A stretch of DNA of 64,000 nucleotides, taken from positions 682,001 through 746,000 of the forward strand of contig NZ_OZ032159.1 of the NCBI RefSeq assembly GCF_964026555.1. Direction: 5' to 3'. Shown here piece by piece: positions 59,501 to 64,000 of this stretch. A model generated the notes under the pieces. The model had not been told where the DNA came from, did no database searches, and worked only from the letters and a program-made list of their open reading frames with translations. The DNA comes from Candidatus Tisiphia endosymbiont of Beris chalybata (GTDB taxonomy: Bacteria; Pseudomonadota; Alphaproteobacteria; Rickettsiales; Rickettsiaceae). Every line of letters begins with the position of its first letter. The stretch's first letter is position 1. Made by a program: the position numbers and the translations under genes.

Positions 59501-59902
59501 GGCTCAGTCTTGGCTGTATCATTTAAGGTGCCAGAGCTTAAATTAGGGAGTGACTCAGCAGCCTTGCAATCAATCAATGAGCAAGATGAGGAGCCAGAGA
59601 ATGTGCAAATAGACGCTGCGCAATACGATGAGTTCATAGGCATTATCCCAGATCTTGCGTCATCAGGACGTGACTCAGGCATGAGTACTATATTAGATCC
59701 TGAGCCGCGCCCTGTGTCATCACTTGAGGTGTCAGGCGTGCCACGCCCTGAGGCAGCATCTGACTCAGGGTATCCTTCAAACTATACGTCATTCGATTCA
59801 AAGGAGGAGCTTGAAGATGCTGAAAACCTTCGTAGCCCTTCTTCAGCCCAGGATACAATTGGTGCTTTAGGAGCCATAAATATACCTAAAGAAGACGCTT
59901 AA
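56540..59902 (+). CDS. RelA/SpoT-domain protein with degenerate hydrolase part and long repetitive acidic tail
   Basis: About 1120 residues. Residues 1-230 resemble the helical N-terminal half of Rel proteins but lack the HD pair: the corresponding position reads VITALLFFSAKENK, so hydrolase activity is not expected. A hydrophobic stretch at residues 8-23 (TLTALISLALLMTFQF) is unusual. Residues 243-351 are a ppGpp synthetase domain: YGRIKSSYSIWKK, FDIIGIRIIV, PKSNGYQSLHTVIV, EVQICTQKMY (Cys where Arg is usual) and GLASHLQYK. Regulatory TGS and ACT domains are absent. After residue 360 comes a long low-homology tail with a GC-rich patch, then repeats rich in E, S, D and P with a 58-residue period. 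The ATG at 56540 is preferred to a TTG at 56522. A synthetase-only protein or an effector derived from Rel are both possible. Confidence 0.75.
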   Translation: MRKRVLNTLTALISLALLMTFQFITETLKKFDPNFDEAKLRLALSFNRQYSKSNKNTPLKIAKIITSIYPDSNAVITALLFFSAKENKLELINAQHYSVEIWELFKGINKFFEIYNKNYYPNQSQAFQFLLSINQDIGIRILLIRFGYLLDKIIYSTKITYMEYYFIALEISEIYVPLLKAIKIEDIQTSLQDVCFQILQPKLNNFINTTLETQCLNNPLLVSEVINKLHNILSGIDICYKVYGRIKSSYSIWKKVVYKSSEVNKIFDIIGIRIIVNKETECYKILRMIHNDYQVILNRFKNFITFPKSNGYQSLHTVIVDRELQKIEVQICTQKMYDITKLGLASHLQYKMQAITSKNLNITYNILNNLILARLTPFIIAITHNILSKANRNGFLSSYIVDTKQEISSLDLLTKTLDLLYNSTRESNWREGPALRAQRPLPCAADPRTGTPANSLVDVNYPRNLIQSLEFTRQMPPSLLADLAGHKHQEIMPTVKLSDKLTYAEPLVINGEDNKLGNTSRGGTPVLQDKFKASLCISKTDRVNIKQKTSIILGAGGIENINRNKDPCYLVTTTEPYTHYTPTTNIGEIQQQDSVLGRRRKRGVENLEKDKTIEAPDDQPVNHLAAIIEPHGANHNVNTAFERSRDQLSQFLSIYKQKRTDLKNLPAGSPGICRKSMDLHYNTMEQLERLCSSGLLDGLGTPSFLNGPNEMLLNDIPQEVIRLNLHYTILWNLKILRECSTVEQLTNAVKHVLAANALPPLEALDNFCQAFFDERVDMPSGSEQGAASTAVSYDETLEDILPDLKSFFDSAISNEASGEVVNREPEPDGSILAISLRVPVLKLGGDSAALQSTDEQDDEAIDRDVELEGRPVSDSASLRVPELEERPESGLGTSIDLPDNESDYIQNFRSFGASNESGGEIISREPGLDGSDLATLKVPELEERPESGLGTSIDLPANESDYIQNFRSFGASNESGGEVISSEPELDGSVLAVSFKVPELKLGSDSAALQSINEQDEEPENVQIDAAQYDEFIGIIPDLASSGRDSGMSTILDPEPRPVSSLEVSGVPRPEAASDSGYPSNYTSFDSKEELEDAENLRSPSSAQDTIGALGAINIPKEDA
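57823..57905 (+). other. GC-rich in-frame patch in the Rel-like gene
   Basis: About 80 bases reading NWREGPALRAQRPLPC and then AADPRTGTPANSL are far richer in G and C than the AT-rich surroundings. The boundaries are abrupt on both sides and the frame is kept. It looks like an insertion of foreign or element-derived sequence, with a weak inverted repeat (accggc near the left edge, gccgg near the right). Confidence 0.55.
59079..59600 (+). repeat. Coding tandem repeats, 174-bp period, in the Rel-like gene tail
   Basis: The block beginning attcaaaactttcgtagctt occurs at 59252 and again at 59426, exactly 174 bases (58 codons) apart. It translates to FRSFGASNESGGE, then VPELEERPESGLGTSIDLP. A partial third unit with SDSAALQS elements is on each side. 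Confidence 0.85.
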
Positions 59903-59923
59903 GATTATTGCGTTGGTAGATTA

Positions 59924-60505
59924 TTATGTTGGCAATTTTGTCACTTGCACTATAGCAGGCCGCAGCAATCTGTCTTTTATTTTATACCCTAACTGCATGA
60001 CGGCTATTATACTATCTTGTTCATATTCATTAGATGCTATTTGGGAAATAGCATGATGAATATTGCAGTCAAATTTATCCCCTGGCATTGGTTCTATTGC
60101 CTCTAAACCATGTTTTTTTAGTATATTTACTAAATCGCTTTTAGTCATTTCGACGCCAGTAATAATATTAGCCGCTTCCTCTCCTATATCTTGTGGCTTG
60201 TGCTCCAGAGCTCTCGCAAGGTTATCATTAACCGTTAGTAGATCTTTAGCAAAAGCCACAATTGCATATTCTCTGGTATCGATAATTGTTTTTTCCAAAC
60301 GTTTTCTAGTATTTTCTGCTTCTGCTACTGTCCTTAATAATTTATCTTGCAATATCTCCACTTGGCTCTTTAAATTAGTAACTTCTACTAGCTGCTCTTT
60401 TGATGCCGTAAGATCTAAATCTTGAGCTGTTTCGTTGCTTTCTCGAGCTGCACTAGTAGATTGTAATTCTTGAATATCCATATCTTTTTTTGGTTGATTG
60501 TCCAT
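59924..60505 (-). CDS. grpE: Nucleotide exchange factor GrpE
   Basis: Releases ADP from DnaK in the heat-shock chaperone cycle. 193 residues from the ATG at 60505 (MDNQPKKDMDIQELQS). A promoter directly upstream overlaps the 22 codons of in-frame sequence before this ATG, which supports this start. The long helix EVTNLKSQVEILQDKLLRTVAEAENTRKRLEK is the GrpE coiled coil; the C-terminal beta domain includes GLEAIEPMPGDKFDCNIHHA and VMQLGYKIKDRLLRPAIVQV, which are strongly diagnostic. It is divergent from rph. Confidence 0.96.
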   Translation of the reverse strand: MDNQPKKDMDIQELQSTSAARESNETAQDLDLTASKEQLVEVTNLKSQVEILQDKLLRTVAEAENTRKRLEKTIIDTREYAIVAFAKDLLTVNDNLARALEHKPQDIGEEAANIITGVEMTKSDLVNILKKHGLEAIEPMPGDKFDCNIHHAISQIASNEYEQDSIIAVMQLGYKIKDRLLRPAIVQVTKLPT

Positions 60506-60548
60506 ATATGTAGCTTTTCTCTTGCAAAAGTTTAGTTTTTTTACATAT

Positions 60549-60576
60549 AGTATAAATTTTTGTATTTTCAAGTCAA
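60549..60576 (-). promoter_or_regulatory. Probable sigma-70 promoter of grpE
   Basis: On the minus strand TTGACT (60576-60571), 16-base spacer, TATACT (60554-60549), 44 bases before the grpE ATG at 60505. This is the best -35/-10 pair noticed in the window. Confidence 0.65.
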
Positions 60577-60595
60577 TTGTAATTAAGAAATATGT

Positions 60596-61318
60596 ATGAG
60601 ACCTTCTAAACGCAAAAACAATCAGTTACGTAATATCTCCATCGAACCAGCAATTCTTCTTAATGCCGCTGGTTCTTGTCTTATCAAATATGGTAATACC
60701 CATGTTATTTGTAGTGTTACTTATGAACCTACTATACCCTCATTCTTACGCGGCCAAAATCAAGGATGGATAAGTGCTGAGTATGGAATGTTACCAAGCT
60801 CTACTAATCAACGAGTAAGGCGTGAAGCGGCTCAAGGCAAACAATCAGGAAGAACGCAAGAAATCCAGAGATTAATAGGTAGATCGCTACGTTCTGCAAT
60901 TGATCTTTCGGCTTTAGGGGAAAGACAATTTATTATTGATTGTGATGTCATCAATGCAGATGGGGGTACTAGAACCGCTGCAATCACCGGCAGTTATGTA
61001 GCTCTTCATTTGGCAATTAGCTCATTAATGACTAGAAAAATCCTTAAAACCAACCCTTTACTTAAGCAAGTAGCTGCCATCTCATGTGGTATATATAAGG
61101 GCGAGCCTATAGTGGACCTTGATTACCTTGAAGATAGTAATGCTGAAGTTGATGCCAATTTTGTTTTCGCCAATAACGGGAATATAATAGAGATTCAAAG
61201 CACTGCCGAAAAAGAACCATTTTCTGAAGAACAATTTAACGCTATGCTAAAATTAGCGCATAGTGCTACCGCAGAGCTTTTTCACCTCCAAAATAAAATA
61301 TTATTAGGGATTCGCTAA
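60596..61318 (+). CDS. rph: Ribonuclease PH
   Basis: A phosphorolytic 3' exoribonuclease that trims tRNA 3' ends. 240 residues: [67 protein letters not shown] (phosphate and RNA binding), [19 protein letters not shown] and [18 protein letters not shown] are all family features. The ATG at 60596 is selected over one at 60592 that runs into a stop. No ribosome binding site is evident; the leader is short. Confidence 0.97.
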   Translation: MRPSKRKNNQLRNISIEPAILLNAAGSCLIKYGNTHVICSVTYEPTIPSFLRGQNQGWISAEYGMLPSSTNQRVRREAAQGKQSGRTQEIQRLIGRSLRSAIDLSALGERQFIIDCDVINADGGTRTAAITGSYVALHLAISSLMTRKILKTNPLLKQVAAISCGIYKGEPIVDLDYLEDSNAEVDANFVFANNGNIIEIQSTAEKEPFSEEQFNAMLKLAHSATAELFHLQNKILLGIR

Positions 61319-61457
61319 ATTATCAAAAAGTTAATAACATATTAATTTACTTGATTTTCTTAACTATGCGTTTATATTCCTGCTGTTATTGCTTATGTAA
61401 GAACCATTTATATGAGCAATGTCAGGATATCTTATATAAATATAATTAAGAGAAGAT

Positions 61458-62121
61458 ATGAGTAAACCCCTATATGATCCAAACAACCAAACACCAACCA
61501 TAAACAAGAGAATAGCTCCTAGTAAACCTACGCCTTTAACACTAGAAATTTATGAGAATGAAATAAATACTTACAGGGAAACGATTCGTGATCTTGCGGA
61601 GAAGATATCCCAATTATCTGAGAAAGAATTGTATATGACAGCATTAGCGCTAACAGAGAAGGAGTTAATACCTATATGTTTTTCTGACTTAAGCTTAAAG
61701 CCAGAACTTATATCCTCATGTAGAATAGCTGAGAGCCTTCGGACGCTAATAAGCATCTGTAAAAATAGATAGGGACAAAGATTGTTTATCTGCAGAGCTT
61801 TTTCCATCTCGTGATTATCACCGCACTGTAAATGAACCTAGCCAATTAATTACGCTACACAAAAGTGACTATAACCCTCAAAATGAAGTTCATCAGGAAG
61901 CTGCTACTCCTGCTAATATGAAAGTATCATACTGGCTTAATTTTCAATGTAGTAACGATGGGTGGCACGCAGGAGATACTGATAATTTACACCTTAACCC
62001 TGCGATCACTAATAGCAGCGCTCCTCACGCAGTACCTTACAATAGTGAAATAGTTTTTAATGACCAGGAATTAGATATTGCCCCCCTAGGACAAAACTCC
62101 AATGCGGATCTTGCGGTATAA
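61458..62121 (+). pseudogene. Hypothetical gene, split by a probable single-base frameshift
   Basis: Family not recognised. The first frame (61458-61772, 104 residues; AGAAG before ATG) reads MSKPLYDPNNQTPTINKR and has a helical section ENEINTYRETIRDLAEKISQ. It stops just after LISICKNR. The +1 frame is open from there to 62121: DRDKDCLSAELFPSRDYHRT, then NMKVSYWLNFQCSND and GQNSNADLAV. The overlap region contains AAAAA (near 61760), a usual indel site. Whether one gene was interrupted or two short genes exist cannot be proved here, but the absence of a start for the second frame before 61918 favours a broken gene. Confidence 0.5.
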
Positions 62122-62137
62122 TCCTTATACTAAACCA

Positions 62138-62212
62138 CAAGAGATTTAAGACAAACCCAAATAAACCTATAGCAAGGCGCTTAGCCTTGCTTAGCTTTAA
62201 ATCTCTTAGTTT
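62138..62212. other. Nested stem-loop at the 3' end of rpmJ
   Basis: Outer arms aagagattta and taaatctctt, and an inner perfect stem agcaaggc/gccttgct (62171-62178 and 62185-62192) around a 6-base loop. The inner stem contains the rpmJ stop. No U-run follows on the minus strand, so classic termination is doubtful; it may protect the mRNA end. Confidence 0.45.
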
Positions 62213-62306
62213 TCTTATTTATTACCAGGATTTTACCTTTTCTTTTAACTACCTGACAATCCTTATCTCTTTTCTTTAAAGATTTCAAGGAACTAACAAC
62301 TTTCAT
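62181..62306 (-). CDS. rpmJ: 50S ribosomal protein L36
   Basis: A 41-residue protein read on the minus strand: [20 protein letters not shown], continuing [16 protein letters not shown] and ending KAKQG. This is the alphaproteobacterial form of L36, whose C-terminal [14 protein letters not shown] is diagnostic. The second half of the zinc motif is not of the CxxC type, as is usual for this shorter variant. AAAGG lies 9 bases before the ATG. It binds 23S rRNA late in 50S assembly. The stop lies in a stem-loop. Confidence 0.95.
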   Translation of the reverse strand: MKVVSSLKSLKKRDKDCQVVKRKGKILVINKKTKRFKAKQG

Positions 62307-62514
62307 ATATTTAACCTTTATCCCTACTTAACCAAAACTTATAAAATACTAGATCAGCTCTTATAGTAGGTTTGGTATTAAAAACGATGACAATAATATT
62401 TTTTCTTATCTACGTCAACTTAAAACTTAAATATTACATTAATAGTAGGCTTGCCCTAATATAATTATTAGAGTATCTTGCGTTTTAGAGACTCTTCGTT
62501 ACTTAGAATAGATT
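62307..62514. other. AT-rich spacer between rpmJ and the AmpG-like gene
   Basis: A divergent promoter region is expected. I see no clear -35/-10 pair and no repeat element in it. Confidence 0.3.
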
Positions 62515-63753
62515 ATGTTAAGCAGCTATAAATTATTTATTATTTTTTTATTTGGTTTAATTAGCGGCTTTACTCTAATGATTACTGGTAATACTTTAAA
62601 TTATTGGCTAGCTAAAGAAGCGCTTGATTTACAAACGATAGGGATATTTGCTTTTATTCTGATTCCTTACTCTATAAATTTTTTATGGGCTCCTATATTC
62701 GATACTGTCTATCTAGGATATTTAAGCAAAATATTGGGGCATAGACTATCTTGGATTTGTGTAATTCAATTTTTTTTAGCCTTATTTATTTTTCTTTTAA
62801 GTATCTTAGACCCTAAATATAATCTGATAATATTTGCTTTAATAGGGGTAGTAATAGCTTTCTTGAGTTCAGCCCAAGATGCAATTCTTGGCGCCCTTAG
62901 AACTGAAATAATTGCCAAAGAATCTCAAGGAGCCACGGCAGGAATCTACATTTTTGGTTACCGTATTGGGATGTTAATCTCAGGACCTGCTGCGATTTAT
63001 CTATCCGCGCATCTTGGCTGGAGTAGTATATATAAAATTTTTGCTATTTTGGTGCTAGTTTATTCAGTTATTTTAACTATTAGCTTATTACACCCTAAAA
63101 ATCGTCCTCCCCGAACAATATTGATCCATAAAAAGAGAGAATGGATCAATAGTTCTACTTTCATCCAAAATATATTAAAGCCTGTTGGTCCATTTTCTTT
63201 GACGTTGACTATAATAGTTTTCCTCATTTTATATAGATTGCCAGATAATTTTATCAACATGATGATCAACCCGTTTTTAATTCATATTGGCTATAACGAA
63301 CTAGAAATAGCAAGTACTGGTAAGTTTTTAGGAATAGTATCAGCAATAATGGGAGGATTAATAGCCAGTTTCATTATGAGGAAAAAAAATATATTAGATA
63401 GTTTGTTGTTATTTGGCATATTACATATGTTTGCCCATAGTTTGCTTATTCTCCAAGAAATATGTGGTAAAAACTTATTATTATTATTTATTACAGTAGG
63501 GTTTGAAAGTATCACTAGTGGGATGGCTATGACCGCATATATAGCTTTTATAGCTTCAATATGTCAAGGGAGATTCCGGGCTACTCAATATTCTTTTTTC
63601 ACTGCTATGATGGGCTTTTCTAGATCAATTTTCCCTGCTCTTTCCGGATATGTTGTAGTACAACTTGGTTGGCAAAACTTTTTCCTATTCATTATAATCA
63701 TTACTCTACCCTCTTTACTACTTCTTAGAAAACTGAGATCCTTGTTAATTTGA
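62515..63753 (+). CDS. AmpG-like MFS permease
   Basis: A 412-residue, twelve-helix transporter of the AmpG group (muropeptide permease-like MFS). The sequence LIPYSINFLWAPIFDTVYL (helix 2 and loop), then LSSAQDAILGALRTEII (AmpG-type QD-x-x-x-x-A-x-R-x-E) and GYRIGMLISGPAAIYLSAHLGW are diagnostic. The second half has ALFLSYR-like ILYRLPDNFINMMINPFL and MAMTAYIAFIASICQGRFRATQYSFFTAMMGFSRS. Rickettsiae carry several AmpG paralogs whose substrates may not be muropeptides. The ATG at 62515 follows AT-rich sequence. Confidence 0.88.
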   Translation: MLSSYKLFIIFLFGLISGFTLMITGNTLNYWLAKEALDLQTIGIFAFILIPYSINFLWAPIFDTVYLGYLSKILGHRLSWICVIQFFLALFIFLLSILDPKYNLIIFALIGVVIAFLSSAQDAILGALRTEIIAKESQGATAGIYIFGYRIGMLISGPAAIYLSAHLGWSSIYKIFAILVLVYSVILTISLLHPKNRPPRTILIHKKREWINSSTFIQNILKPVGPFSLTLTIIVFLILYRLPDNFINMMINPFLIHIGYNELEIASTGKFLGIVSAIMGGLIASFIMRKKNILDSLLLFGILHMFAHSLLILQEICGKNLLLLFITVGFESITSGMAMTAYIAFIASICQGRFRATQYSFFTAMMGFSRSIFPALSGYVVVQLGWQNFFLFIIIITLPSLLLLRKLRSLLI

Positions 63754-64000
63754 ACCTAGATTTGAGGTAAAAATTAACAACTCGGTGCCGGCTGTGAAAG
63801 AGAATCTCTTGACTGAGCCAGGAAGTCTACTTCTTAATATTTTCTCGAAATTAATATTTCCTACCCTTGGTTTAAAAATTTTTTACCTTTTAGTTGTTTT
63901 TAACTATACATAATAAACATTTTTATGTTAAATTAAGCTTAACAGCTATTATAGATAACTTAATAACTATAATAGTAGCTTATCAACTTAAAAATGAGTA
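63754..64000. other. Right-end intergenic sequence
   Basis: Contains the degenerate right end of a repeat B (gactgagccaggaagtcta near 63812) and a hairpin near 63949-63983 (gctattatag with ctataatagt). An ATG at 63994 at the very end cannot be judged. Confidence 0.4.

Noticed and set aside
58843..59682. Long minus-strand open frames opposite the Rel-like tail (131 and 84 codons)
   Set aside because: They lie opposite a well-supported coding strand with tandem repeats, and their Ser/Pro-rich translations are the mirror of the repeat codons.
51675..59902. An integrative (RAGE-like) element, suggested by ankyrin and SpoT-like genes plus transposases
   Set aside because: No tra genes, integrase, relaxase or att sites were seen, and the flanks are ordinary housekeeping genes.
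62138..62212. Riboswitch or attenuator at the rpmJ 3' end
   Set aside because: The stem-loop is simple and overlaps the stop codon of rpmJ; there is no conserved ligand-binding motif.

Overview
The window is a chromosomal segment of an AT-rich, obligately intracellular alphaproteobacterium, most likely of the family Rickettsiaceae. The evidence is Rickettsia-like versions and neighbourhoods of housekeeping genes (mnmG-rsmG-parA-parB, grpE divergent from rph, a DUF3576 protein upstream of leuS, parvulin divergent from secA), a malic enzyme fused to a PTA-like domain, an interrupted Rickettsia-type phospholipase D, an AmpG-like permease, a classic rickettsial palindromic element at 27.6 kb, ankyrin and SpoT-like proteins, and heavy IS/palindrome load. 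I cannot name the genus from the sequence alone.

Layout. 1-2.7 kb: 3' part of cytochrome oxidase subunit I, an RDD membrane protein and a class I amidotransferase-like hydrolase. 2.9-6.0 kb: two unknown small genes and a frameshifted RmlD-like sugar-nucleotide reductase. 6.3-18 kb: POT peptide transporter, an ISAs1-family and an IS3-family element, nadE, addB, a YqaA/DedA-like protein and an MFS permease. 18.2-23.5 kb: an unknown Cys-rich protein, a graveyard of three truncated transposases with copies of one 146-bp palindromic element at their junctions, and a second unknown protein. 23.6-32 kb: leuS, DUF3576, a repeat-rich gap, an XRE regulator with an IS630-family element against its start, an IS5 remnant and lipA. 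32.0-34.0 kb: a phospholipase D gene split by a second, almost identical IS3 copy. 34.0-43.1 kb: prfB with programmed frameshift, lepA, an unknown repetitive protein, parvulin, secA and an AEC transporter. 43.7-51.6 kb: malic enzyme, ndk, mnmG-rsmG-parA-parB-transaldolase; rsmG carries a parS-like site. 51.7-60 kb: an ankyrin gene split by an IS4-family element with a 9-bp target duplication, and a large RelA/SpoT-domain protein with a degenerate hydrolase half and a repetitive acidic tail. 60-64 kb: grpE, rph, a split unknown gene, rpmJ (41 codons) and an AmpG-like permease.

The most interesting layer is the repeats. At least five types of 100-150 bp palindromic elements (A, B, C, D, H below), and less clearly F and G, have different terminal inverted repeats but a similar central core around a GTACGTGAG-like motif. 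Some are nested in one another, one is an A/B chimera, some mark the ends of broken transposases, and some supply stop codons. One TA-flanked type (F) shares terminal repeats with the resident IS630 element. A separate type (E) lies in frame inside leucyl-tRNA synthetase and the ankyrin protein, adding about 36-40 residues to each. This resembles Rickettsia palindromic elements; whether this family is already catalogued cannot be decided here. No tRNA, rRNA or CRISPR array was recognised.
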